From Eretmocerus hayati (lineage: Eukaryota > Arthropoda > Insecta > Hymenoptera > Aphelinidae): 64,000 nt of DNA. How positions within the stretch are numbered: the first letter of the stretch is position 1; each line of letters begins with the position of its first letter. Position numbers and translations under genes: made by a program. Below, piece after piece: positions 19,030 to 28,675 of this stretch. The DNA lies in contig CM056743.1 of assembly GCA_029851415.1 (NCBI GenBank), forward strand, positions 70,400,186 to 70,464,185, given 5' to 3'. Below the pieces are notes generated by a model that saw only the letters and a list, made by a program, of their open reading frames with translations, was not told where the DNA came from and searched no databases.

Positions 19030-21711
19030 ATGGGTCTGATGTTACTGTTTGTTTCAGGATCTCAACAGGAAGAGGACGACTCCATTGCCGAGTTGGGCGA
19101 GTTTCGGGTCGAGATGGACCGCTACTTTGCCGAGATTGGGGGAAGGCGACCCGAAGAAGCTCCGAGGGTTGACCTACCAATGGAGGTGGATGAGCCTCCT
19201 CGACCAGGCCGTGAGGCCGAAGACCTTGCCGCGGACCACTCGGTAGAGTTGGTCATAGACTTGGAAGAAGGGGCCGGTGCCGTCCTTGCCGAGGACCAGT
19301 CAGAGTCGCTGGTGGGGGAAACTCTCGAGGGAGTCAAGCCAGACTTTTTTGAGATGTTCCCCAACCCAGCAGACTTCATGGAGGCCGAGAGTCTTTGGAA
19401 GTCGGCAATCATGGTGAACGGGGACGAGGAGCTGCCACCCCTCCCCCAGCTCCAAGATTTGCCCATCCCCGAAGACAAGCTGGACACCTTGCGGGTATGG
19501 GCCACCCGGGTGGAAGTTATGGCCAGTCGCCGTAAGTTCTTCACTAGCGGAGGCCAACCGTCCACCAGCACCACCAGCACCACCAGCGCACCACCAGCAA
19601 GCCCCACCCCCGACTCCGAGTCCAATGCCGCTCCAGAACCTCGCGATTCACCACCTCCGTCCCCTGCCCACAGTGAGGGCGCTGCCAGCTCTGTGGCGGC
19701 TCAGGTGGCGGGAATGGAGATCAGCGGCAGCCAGCCAACCGAAGAACTTGCCGCGGAGATCAGTAGTGCCGAGACGAGTGGTGAACGGGTGGACGCCCTT
19801 CCCACTCGTGACCTGGCTTGTGCCCCTACGGGCGAAGTGGGGTCACCAGCAGCTCGCGAGGTCAGCAGCGGACATCGACCTAAAAGAGTCCGTTTCGAGG
19901 AGCCGGAACCACAAGTAGAACTGCGGGCTCCCTCCGAGGACGAGTTGGCGGCCCACCGGGCTCGAGGGGCTATCCCTCGGACCCCCCATAGGTCGAGCCA
20001 GACCGAGTCAACTCCGCCCCCGGAGGAAACCCCTGCAGCCCCTCCTGCACGGTCACGGGAAGCTGCGGAGGCCGAGCAAGCTGAGGCGGACCTCGACGCC
20101 ATCCTAGACTGGTCCGTGGAGCTGGGCCCCGGGAATGGGATTCCCGAGAAGGACCGGATCACGCCCGACGACTTCGCGAGATCAGCTAGCCCACCGCCAG
20201 CATACCGAGACGCAGTGCCGTGCCGGGAGACGGATCGTCCTCCGTCTGATCAACCGGAGGGGGCGAACCGCAGCTCATCACCACCAGCAGCGTCGTCGAC
20301 GGGTCTTTCACACCCTCCAGAAACCAGGCCAGAGACGCCCACGCCCCGGAGTCGCTCACCAAGACGCCAACCGGAGTTGCGACCTACCTCGCCACCTATG
20401 TGGAGGGGGGAACCTCGTCCTCAACAACCTCCAAGAGCTACCTTGGAGAACCTGCCAAGACTACGTCTGGATACTGGCCACCGGCTCAAGCCATACAACC
20501 CCCGAAGACAGTTGACTGCCGAGGATTACGAAGGAGGGCCTCCACCCTATGAGGAGATCGAAGTTGAGGAGTTGGGGCCAAGTCAATTGGTTCGAGGAGT
20601 GCCGCTGGAAAGGCCACCGGTGGACACATTGCCGAGGGGACGTGATTCCAGCACCAGGTGGGGCCCGTCCCGGGAAGAATTGCCGCGTACTAGTGTAGGG
20701 ACCCCGAGAGAGCGAGCAGCATCATCCCGACGCTCAGCCGAGCCTAACTCATCAGCCAACTCTTCGAGACCTCGGGAGACGTCACCTCCACGGTCTTGGA
20801 GCCCCATGAGGCCCCCCGCAGCGAACCAGGACCGTCACACGGGTCAGCCCGACCCAAGACCGCAACGTGCTGCTCCGAGACCCTCCCGCGCAGTCAACCG
20901 AGTACTGCCGATCAAAAACAAGGGCCTATTCCTGGAAGGGCTTACGCCCATCGAGACGAATGTCAGGCTAGATCCGCCCCCCTTTAGCTGTTTTAACTGC
21001 TGGGTGGTGGACAGTGGACACCCGTCCACACGCTGCCCACGACCCAGGCAGCGATATTGCGAGAACTGCGGGAGACGGGGCGTGCACGCCTCGACGTGCC
21101 CCAGATGCCGTGAGGCCTGGCTAGCCTGGCAAACCCGTCATGGTAGACAAAGGCAAGCTGAGGCCATTGAACGAGAGCAGCGTGAGAGGGAGCAACAGCT
21201 GCAGCACCAGGGCCGGGAGGCCGAAGAACAACCTGCCGGACGACATCCGCGAGGCCGAGGAGCTCCGCGACATGGGCACAGGCCCAAAGAGGCCCCTGCC
21301 AACGGAGCCCGGGCGAGACCACCCGCCACTCTCCGGGAAGCCGAGGGCTGCGCCCGACAAGCTGCCGAGGAGGCCCATAGAGCGCAGATTGCTCATGCCA
21401 GGCTCCTGGAGGAGGAGGCACGGGCCAGGGAAGCCGCAGCACAAGCTCGCAGGGAGCATGAAGAGGCTGCTACCCGAAGAGAAGAGCGGGTCCGCGCTCA
21501 GCGCCGAGAAGAAGAGGCTCGGATCCGGGAAGCAGCCGAGGCCGTACCACCACCTCGGGCCCTCCCACAACCAGCGCAGCAGCTCTCGTTTGCCGAGATG
21601 ATGCAACAGGCCTGGGAAATGGCACGAAGGATGGCTCCCGAGGACCGCCAAACCTTCATGCAGGCCTTCTTTACGGCAAACAGACCGGGCCAACCTCCCG
21701 ACAACCGATAA
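19030..21711 (+). CDS. 3' ORF in the env position: knuckle plus coiled-coil protein, not an envelope
   Basis: The ORF has 893 codons, in the same frame as pol but separated from it by two stops. It starts with ATG at 19030, or at an upstream exon if the acceptor at 19057 is used. Residues 150-640 are Pro/Glu/Ser/Arg-rich and probably disordered. Near residues 655-700 are two Cys/His motifs (CFNCWVVDSGHPSTRC and CENCGRRGVHASTCPRC). The second resembles the variant third knuckle of Gag (CxxC...A-x-T-CPxC). From about 705 to 850 the chain is highly charged and heptad-like (Glu/Arg/Ala/Gln), a long coiled coil. I see no signal peptide, furin site or membrane anchor. A role in binding element RNA or self-assembly is inferred. 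The intact 2.7-kb frame in a young copy argues for selection. Confidence 0.85.
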   Translation: MGLMLLFVSGSQQEEDDSIAELGEFRVEMDRYFAEIGGRRPEEAPRVDLPMEVDEPPRPGREAEDLAADHSVELVIDLEEGAGAVLAEDQSESLVGETLEGVKPDFFEMFPNPADFMEAESLWKSAIMVNGDEELPPLPQLQDLPIPEDKLDTLRVWATRVEVMASRRKFFTSGGQPSTSTTSTTSAPPASPTPDSESNAAPEPRDSPPPSPAHSEGAASSVAAQVAGMEISGSQPTEELAAEISSAETSGERVDALPTRDLACAPTGEVGSPAAREVSSGHRPKRVRFEEPEPQVELRAPSEDELAAHRARGAIPRTPHRSSQTESTPPPEETPAAPPARSREAAEAEQAEADLDAILDWSVELGPGNGIPEKDRITPDDFARSASPPPAYRDAVPCRETDRPPSDQPEGANRSSSPPAASSTGLSHPPETRPETPTPRSRSPRRQPELRPTSPPMWRGEPRPQQPPRATLENLPRLRLDTGHRLKPYNPRRQLTAEDYEGGPPPYEEIEVEELGPSQLVRGVPLERPPVDTLPRGRDSSTRWGPSREELPRTSVGTPRERAASSRRSAEPNSSANSSRPRETSPPRSWSPMRPPAANQDRHTGQPDPRPQRAAPRPSRAVNRVLPIKNKGLFLEGLTPIETNVRLDPPPFSCFNCWVVDSGHPSTRCPRPRQRYCENCGRRGVHASTCPRCREAWLAWQTRHGRQRQAEAIEREQREREQQLQHQGREAEEQPAGRHPRGRGAPRHGHRPKEAPANGARARPPATLREAEGCARQAAEEAHRAQIAHARLLEEEARAREAAAQARREHEEAATRREERVRAQRREEEARIREAAEAVPPPRALPQPAQQLSFAEMMQQAWEMARRMAPEDRQTFMQAFFTANRPGQPPDNR
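19034..19057 (+). promoter_or_regulatory. Splice acceptor before the 3' ORF
   Basis: CTGATGTTACTGTTTGTTTCAG ends at 19057. It has a branch-like CTGAT, a T-rich tract and a CAG. It lies 79 bases after the pol stop and inside the first codons of the 3' ORF, as expected if that ORF is read from a spliced subgenomic RNA. The partner donor is unknown. Confidence 0.5.
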
Positions 21712-22293
21712 GCTCGAGTGGTCCTGGTCCTGTCACCTCGGCCCTCCTGCTAACAGGAGGGGACAGAGCCCACCGCAGGTCGTGACCTGCCAGTCGAGGA
21801 CCGGCGGTTAGCAGCCGTGCCATACCGGGGCGCCCTTGTCAGGGCGAAGAAAATAGATTGCCGGAGCCAGCCATGTTGCCGTGAAGAAGTCCATCACCCT
21901 AAGCGGGACGACACCTTGCCGAAAAGTAAGATGCTAATGGTTGTTATTTTATCTGATTTTTCCCCTTTTCAGCGAACGAATGTAGAAGATTGTCCATGTC
22001 CTCAGGGCCCAGGTGGGGCCTTTCTCCCTCCCCAGTAAACGTTTTATTTAGATCCTTGAGATGTAGGACCTCGTAGAATGATATCCCTTCAGCGTGATTG
22101 TGTGAGAGAGTGGATGGGTGATTCCCCTATGATGAATCTATTATATATATATGAATACAGATGATATTGATTTACGAACTGCCGGGTCGAGACTACGGCG
22201 AGAGAGTTCACTTCTAGGCGAGAATGCGCCACCTAAGTTTTGATCAAGGCCACTCCCTTCCGGAGGACCCCCCCCCCCCTAAACCGGGGGTAA
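21712..22293 (+). other. 3' untranslated region with polypurine-tract candidate
   Basis: No ORF longer than 75 codons is present. A C13-like run at 22268-22279 is followed by GGGGGTAA (22286-22293) directly before the LTR; this is the only candidate for the plus-strand primer and is short. The region also holds the mini-intron at 21926-21972 and a TATATATATA stretch near 22142. Confidence 0.55.
21926..21972 (+). other. Candidate 47-nt intron in the 3' untranslated region
   Basis: The donor is AAAA/GTAAG, a branch-like GCTAAT lies 8 bases in, a long T/C tract follows, and the acceptor is TTTTCAG. All elements of a short insect intron are present in 47 bases. It lies outside any ORF, so the intron would mark RNA that has been through the nucleus, or join an alternative terminal exon. 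Confidence 0.5.
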
Positions 22294-24963
22294 TGTGACG
22301 GTAAAACCGTCGAAGCCGTTGGAGGAATTGAGCGAATCTCTCTCGTCGTGTCTCGAACCAGCAGCCTCCCAAAAAACACGTATTTACGTAAAATACGTCT
22401 TCTTCTCGAGGTGCTGCTGTTCGAGACAACGACGATGCCGCATCCAGCACTCGATGTGGGTATGCCTGGGGGCAGGCAACCCATCCTACACCGGTGTTGG
22501 CCGCAACCACCAGCCTATAGGAGGCTGGTGGTATTCTCCACAACAAGCATCAGCTGGTGAAGCCCAGGGCGAGCTACCCGGGCAACCTGATGCTGTTTTG
22601 CCCTTGTCGGGCCCACCACGTCACGCACATACCCCGCGGCACCACAGGAGGGGCCCGGGGCCCGTGTTACGCGGACAACGGACGCGGAAAACTTGCCGAG
22701 GCCCTCGCCCCCGGGTAAGCGAGGGCAGACGAAATGAACACGCAGAATTCTGCACTTTTGCACTAAAATGCTGTGTTTGGGGTGGGAAATGGTAACAGCC
22801 GGTGCCCGCGGACCCCGTGCTGCACCCAAAGCCCACCCCCAACAGCTATGCACGCAATCATAAGGGCCCCATCCTGAGGGACCCTTCACACCCGCATGCC
22901 CCGCAAAGCCACAACACCGCTGCTGTCCCGGGTGTGCCAGGGTGATGCCGCGGAGACGGTGCCAACGAGATGATGCAGGAGACCTGCCGACGATGTTGCG
23001 CACCTGGGGAAGTCACCCCAGGGCTATTTGTCATCCGGGCAGCTGCCCCATACACAAATAGCCCCTCATGCCGTGCTGCACAGCTGATGCTAGGTTATTG
23101 GTGCATGCAACAGGTGTTGCATGCACCCGAGATGCACCAGCTCACTGCCGACACACACACACGATCGCGCACACCTAGGGGTGTTACCCACACCCGGACG
23201 AGCACGCACGATGACACCTGGCCACCCGGGTGACCCCGAGCACGACGACAACGAGGATGACGATGTGCACGCGGACTCGCGCAGACGACACACTGCCGTG
23301 CTACTGCTGCCGGCGCGAGGGCGCTGCCAACGGGTATACCTACCTCAGGGTAGGTTATACCGCATTTTGCCGACCCGGGAGCCCTGATGATACCCGGACA
23401 TCCACCGCTGGGTGGAAAATGGTAGGCAGACGACACACACAGGCCATTATGTATGTGTGTGGACATGTAGGAGATTGCCTAGGCAGACTGCGAGTGAATA
23501 TTATTGCCGTGATGACTGCCCACATAGGTATAGCGTTGCCGTGATGAGTGTATATAGGTATAGCGTTGCCGTGATGAATACCTATGTACGTATAGCGGTG
23601 CCGTGACGAGTATATATAGGTATATGTATACTCGTGTGCTTGATTGCATAGCGTGAAAGTACGAAGAGTGGAGGCAATAGCGAGTTGCGCAGAGCCTCCA
23701 CGCTTACAGATGCTTGCCGTGGGTGCGAGTGAGATAGAATAGGCAACTGGTGGAGGCCAAAAAACAGTGCCGTACCCACAGCCAAGCAGATTTCTGCCGT
23801 GAATTCTGTATCTTGCTGACGATTTGTTGCCTTGCGTTCGAACGCATAGTTCATAATTTGCCGCGCTCCAGCCACCAGAGGGCGATGTTGGCTTTTCGCG
23901 GATTTTGAGAGCCAATCAAAATTATTGCTGCCGACCAATCAGAGAGCCTCATTTATTGAGGAAGAAGAAGAGCTTTGCCGGCAGGAAGCCGGCCATTGTG
24001 CCACTTGTTGGATTGCCTCGAGAGTAACCACACGTTCTTGCGTTTCGCCTCGTGCTCTAAGTTTTTGCCGTGAGCCCCCCAGGAGTCCAGGGTTGCTCAC
24101 TCGACGTCAAGGGTCTGATATACAAATACTTGAAGGAAGTCAAGGGATTATTGCCAGGATAGTCAGGATGTCGCATCATAGCGGTGAGTGGTCTTGATTT
24201 TATATTAGCAATTGGTGAATTTTCTCGCGCGTGCCTCGAGAGCCTCGTGCGCGCGCGTTAGCCATCGTCGGGCTTTGCCGAACCGGACTCCTGGGGAGGC
24301 TGACGGTGCTGGAGTGCACCCTAACAAATCTGCCGAGACTCCAGCACACCCCAGCAGTCGCGGGCGTGTCGTGAACACCCAAATTAGGTGGGTGAAATTC
24401 GTGCGTGGGCAGATAGGCATTTTTGCCTTCGAGTCGTGAGCGTGGCGTGGGAATTGCCGCGGAGCAGCCATTTTAGGTACGTTTTGGAGCAGCGTGCTCG
24501 CTCTCAATTCTAGAGTCCAAGTTTTGTCAGAGTGTGCCGAGCCAGTGTGCCGAATTAGTGAAGTGGATTTTCGTGTATTTTTCAGGAAATTGTGAGAGAC
24601 ATTTGAGGACAATTCGATTTCCTAGTTATGAATTTGTAGCGAATTTTAGAGTCATTCTGCGAGTATTTTGTCGCGAAGAATTTGATATGTAGATTGTTGT
24701 ATCGACCGCGTAGAAGCAGCGTGTGCAGAATATATTGCCGAGATTATGTTATTATAAATTTGGATTGATTATTTAGTATTTGCGTTCCCTCCCCGTTTCT
24801 TGCCCCTTTAGGTGAAATTACGGTAGGTGAACGAGAGTTGCAGAGAGCAGAGTTCCTGAGATTTTCGAGTCGTGTCTCCATAGCGCGAGAGAATTTGCGT
24901 CTAGGATATAAGTCCGTCTAAATATAAATGAGTGTGATAGGTAATTTCATTTGCCACGTCACA
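22294..24963 (+). repeat. 3' LTR (2,670 bp)
   Basis: It is nearly identical to 7206-9876. I noted roughly twenty differences, including three in the terminal hairpin (CCGTCGAAG against CCGTCACAG) and one single-base deletion near 24058. It ends CCACGTCACA followed by TCCA. Confidence 0.95.
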
Positions 24964-24967
24964 TCCA
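24964..24967 (+). repeat. Target-site duplication TCCA, right
   Basis: Copy of 7202-7205 directly after the 3' LTR. Confidence 0.93.
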
Positions 24968-26602
24968 TGTGCAGTATTCACTGTCAAAAAGTAAAATTTT
25001 ACAAGTCGCGTCAATCACCTGTAATTTCACGGGCATAAACGATCGAAAAAAACTCAACAGGATCTTGTAGGGCTTTGCAATACCTTCAATACCTTTTTTT
25101 TTCAAAATTCTCTACGATGATTTTAAGCCAAACAATCACTCTCGGACGACAACGATGAAAAATGCGTGCTACCTGTATGGTTCCAACTAGGCGTTCCGCC
25201 TTATCTTGATTTCACCTCGTTTGTGAGCATGAAATATGACTTTGAAAAAATGTCTAAGGACACATTATCGACGTGAAATTGTCGGAAATTTCAGAAAATG
25301 TAGATGGAACAGCCCGCAAATGCGCTCCTAGAGAGCTACGTTCGATTCAAACACTGTTTTGAGTGAAAAATCATAATTATATGAAGAAAAACGAACGTAG
25401 CTCTTCAGGAGCGCATTTGAGGGCGATTTCAACCACATTTCCTGAAAGTCCAGACAATTTTACATCGATCATGTGTCCTCTGACATTTGCTCAAAGTCAT
25501 ATTCCATGTTCACGAACGAGGTGAAATCAAGATAAGGCGAAACGCCTAGTTGGAACCATACAGGTAGCACGCATTTTTCATCGTTGTCGTCCGAGAGTGA
25601 TTGTTTGGCTTAAAATCATCGTAGAGAATTTTGAAGAAAAGGGATTGAAGGTATTGGGAAGCCCTACAAGATCCTGTTGAGTTTTTTTCGATCCGTTCAT
25701 GCCCGTGAAAATTACAGGTGATTGACGCGACTTGTAAAATTTCACTTTTCGACAGTGAATACTGCACATGGAAAATACATGAAAAACTCTTTGAGGTACA
25801 TGAAAAGTTAGCATTTCTTCCGATCTCTAAGAAGCTTCTTCCAAAACTGCCGTGCGACCAATAGTTTTTGAGCAGTCGATGTTTTTGTGCGAGTATCGAT
25901 ATTCCATTATCTTTGATGGGTACTGTATGTTATTGACACATCTTCGGAAAGTCACACGTATCAAATTTTGTGCATATCTTTTTACAATAGAAGTTTTCAT
26001 ATATCTTGAAGTAATCTCATCATCGATAAGAGTGATATGTGTAAGTTGAATAAGGCATGGTGATTCATTCTAGTAAAAGATCAAATTCTCGGAAAATTTG
26101 GAAAATCCTACAAATTTCCCGGGATTTCCCGGTACAAAGAGATGTTAGCAAGTGTAAAAAGTGGTCCGAGGGAACTATTGTTGACTGCGGATGGATTAAG
26201 GCAACGTGTGAGCATCAACGAGCCAACGACGAGGTGTGAACCGCTCAAATTTACGCATTGATGGGAACAAAAACATGGGAAACTGTCCGTCAACTGACAA
26301 AGACGTGTTACATTTTTCCGGGGTTTCCGTTGGTTTTACTGAAAGTGGACACATAGACAAAACTTTTAAGCTTTGGTAAATCAAAAAATCTCTTTTCACG
26401 TCAGTTCTGCAGTTCCTCAAAAATTGAAAATTTCGATTTTTTCAAAATTTCATGAATTTTCTCCGGGAAAACTAAGCATTCCCATGGAAAATTTCAGGAG
26501 ACTTTTCCGACGACGAATCATTCAAATAACCTAAAAAAATTCTGTCCCGTGAATTTAAAGAAATTTTCAATTGTTCATAAAAAATTGTTAATAACTTTTT
26601 TT

Positions 26603-26808
26603 CGATCGACTGTGCGTAAAGCACTGCTTCACGCACGGTAGTTTTCGTTTACTTTACGCCCAGTCGATCGAAAAATGTATTTCGATACTCGGGCGTGAAG
26701 TTTTTTTGCTTTACTCATGCTAATTTCGACCCTCGCCAGGGCTCGGGCCGAAGACAATCGCTCGAAAAGCAAAACCAAACTTCCCTCCTTCGAATCGAAA
26801 GATACTAT
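26603..26808. mobile_element. About 200-bp insertion in the right palindrome arm
   Basis: The left arm reads AATAACTTTTCTTTTGCATCGATTTGCG (reverse strand near 6360-6385), but the right arm has about 200 extra bases between AATAACTTTTT and CATCGATTTGCG. The insert contains inverted TCGATCGACTG / CAGTCGATCGA blocks and GCGTAAAG/CTTTACGC pairs, so it looks like a small hairpin element. Exact ends and a target duplication could not be fixed. Confidence 0.5.
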
Positions 26809-26936
26809 TTCGCATCGATTTGCGACATTCTACCATCGAAATTCGGATTCAGCGGATCAAAATACGTCGAAATCACCTTGTTTCATCCAGGGACACCAAA
26901 ACCCCTACGGAAACCCCTTCAGCGGCCAGACTATAG

Positions 26937-28495
26937 TTGGTTTAGCCGCGCAAGCGATCGCAAATGAGGGTTTCTATGGAACATTTGACTTTTGACCCTC
27001 TAAAATAAAAAAAAAATTTTCTCATGGCACACGTTTAAGATGGATTTCATGTGATTCTTATACCTCGAAAACATGTGAAAAAAGTGGTGCCACTCTCTTC
27101 CAAGCCGAGGTATCTGGTTCAGAACGAATTGTACGGAATTTCACACTTGAAACATTCGTGAATCAACTTCAATCGAACAGATTCGATTCAAAACATTGTC
27201 TAGACGATCGATACGGATTATATTTTGCCTGACTTGACTTTAAGATGAATTTCATCATTGATTTCTCCGAAATTCGATGTAAATTTCCAAAATCGAGTCA
27301 AGAGCTATGAGTCTCATTTCAATTTCTAGAATACACTGTGGTGTTATTTTGTTCATTTTTCAGCCGGATACTATGTAAAAATCAAGAAAATCGCGATACC
27401 ATCACATTTAGCGGCTTATTTAGCTTACCATCCGGATTCAAATATTTCTCCTCAGCTTCTCACAGAAATACCGATCGACAATTGCAACTCAGAACAGTGC
27501 GGTTATATCCCTTCTGTGATGAAGAAAAAAGAGCACAACATTCCAATCCTGTGCTTTACGTTTCCTGAGTATGCCATCAAATAATGACCGTTTTGAGAGC
27601 CAGTGGCGCGATAACTCTATGAGCTTTGAAACTTTATGGAATTTGTCCGGATCAACGCACACTCACAAACCAAACGGGATTCGATTCGTCTTCTTCTTAA
27701 CTTCGAAAACTCATTGCTTAATTTTCCGTTTTGCACAAGGTATTTCATCAATTTCGTAAACAATAGCCAGAAAAAGTTTTCCCACAAAACTCAGTTACAT
27801 CGATGAATGAGAGTTAATATCATAGCCAAATCAGCGCACACCTCTGAATCAAAGATTTTCTCAAAATATGAGATTAGTAGATGGATATATCATTCCACCG
27901 AAGTAGTTGAGGCATAGGTATTTTAGCTACAGCCTTATCAATTCAAAAAATCGCGTTGGTACGTTTGTAAACTACCCAAAAATCATCCTTTGCGGTCTGC
28001 TATTGACAAACCAGGATGCGTTTCAACAAAAAAGAATGTAGTCCATATTGAATGATGCCAAATACTATAAAATGCCACTCCTGCGCACTCCGAATAGTTC
28101 AAAATACTCTTGGAACACTGCAGTAACACAAAAGTTAAAAGTTCCGTGGAAACTCTCAAATGTGCGCTATGTTTACAGTTCTTCTGAAGAATCTCACATT
28201 GCTATTTTTCCGAGAGTTTTGGATTTGAATATTCTCATAATAGTATTATTATATTTACGAAGACGATCCGATTTCCATCTTTCCCTCACTTTATTGCAAA
28301 AATTACAGTCGCTGACTTTTCTTTCGATGATTCGCTCAGATTCTTTTACCACATTCATTCATTTGTTCTCAGTTGAGTTTGAGCTTCATGCCACCCTAAA
28401 AAAAATCAGGATGATGAATGCCAATTAGAGCTAACCGAACTCGTCAGAAATTATCCCAAGAATTGCCTCGTGAGGAAGAATTCAAGTCAGATAGT
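26937..28495. other. A+T-rich interior of the CACTA-like element, no gene seen
   Basis: Only short unrelated frames occur (longest 126 codons at 28048-28428, no recognisable domain or splice structure). No strong repeat was noticed apart from the subterminal cluster that follows. Confidence 0.5.
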
Positions 28496-28650
28496 TGAAT
28501 TTCAATGCGGTTGTTGAGAACATTTTCAATTCCGTAGTTGAATTCAGATTCAACTACGGAATTGAAATTCAACTACAGTTAGTTGAAATTTCTTCCAACT
28601 ACCGTAGTTCAGTCAGTTTCTCAACTACTGTAGTTGAATATTTGGTTGGA
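28496..28650. repeat. Right subterminal repeat cluster of the CACTA-like element
   Basis: Several TTCAACTACGGTAGTTGAA-type palindromes occur within 180 bases of the CAGTG terminus at 28673, mirroring 2789-2950. Confidence 0.7.
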
Positions 28651-28675
28651 ACCCATTGCCATTTTTTACAGTGTA

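Larger units (their letters stand above)
7206..24963 (+). mobile_element. Complete Ty3/gypsy-type LTR retrotransposon, 17,758 bp
   Basis: The element has two LTRs of 2,671 and 2,670 bp, a tRNA-type primer site two bases inside the 5' LTR, gag, a linker ORF, pol in the order protease-RT-RNase H-integrase, a 3' ORF in the env position, and a 4-bp TSD. Termini are TGTGACG...CGTCACA. I count about 20 differences between the LTRs by eye (under 1%), so the insertion is recent. The long LTRs, 1.7-kb leader and extra ORFs make it much larger than the usual 5-10 kb of the group. All ORFs are on the plus strand. The G+C-richer composition contrasts sharply with the A+T-rich flanks. Confidence 0.95.
6245..26936. 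repeat. Large palindrome split by the LTR retrotransposon
   Basis: The left arm is 6245-7205 plus 24968-25344; the right arm is 25392-26936; the loop is 25345-25391. Matching mirror-image open frames (for example 6713-7120 on the minus strand and 25852-26049 on the plus strand) come from the arm symmetry and are not genes. The right arm keeps the uninterrupted target of the LTR element (TATTTTCCATGTGCAG on the left-arm strand, around 25770), while the left arm has it split at TCCA. The right arm has its own extra insertion at about 26603-26808. Confidence 0.85.
2763..28673. mobile_element. CACTA/EnSpm-like element, 25.9 kb including nested insertions
   Basis: The left end reads CACTGTAAAGAAATG at 2763 and the right end CATTTTTTACAGTG ends at 28673, flanked by TA at 2761-2762 and 28674-28675. 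Joining the flanks gives AAATA-TA-GTGAGAC, which matches uninterrupted copies of the host repeat (for example CATATAGTGAAAC near 47948). This supports a TA duplication. Subterminal palindromic repeats built on CAACTACGTAGTTG lie at about 2789-2950 and 28496-28650, as expected for transposase-binding subterminal repeats of CACTA elements. No transposase is inside. Removing the 17.76-kb LTR element and its TSD leaves about 8.1 kb, so this is a non-autonomous element, possibly served by a transposase like the one at 61421-63592. Confidence 0.75.

Noticed and set aside
19030..21711. Envelope glycoprotein
   Set aside because: The ORF is in the env position, but no signal peptide, transmembrane helix or fusion-like segment is visible; composition is charged and proline-rich.
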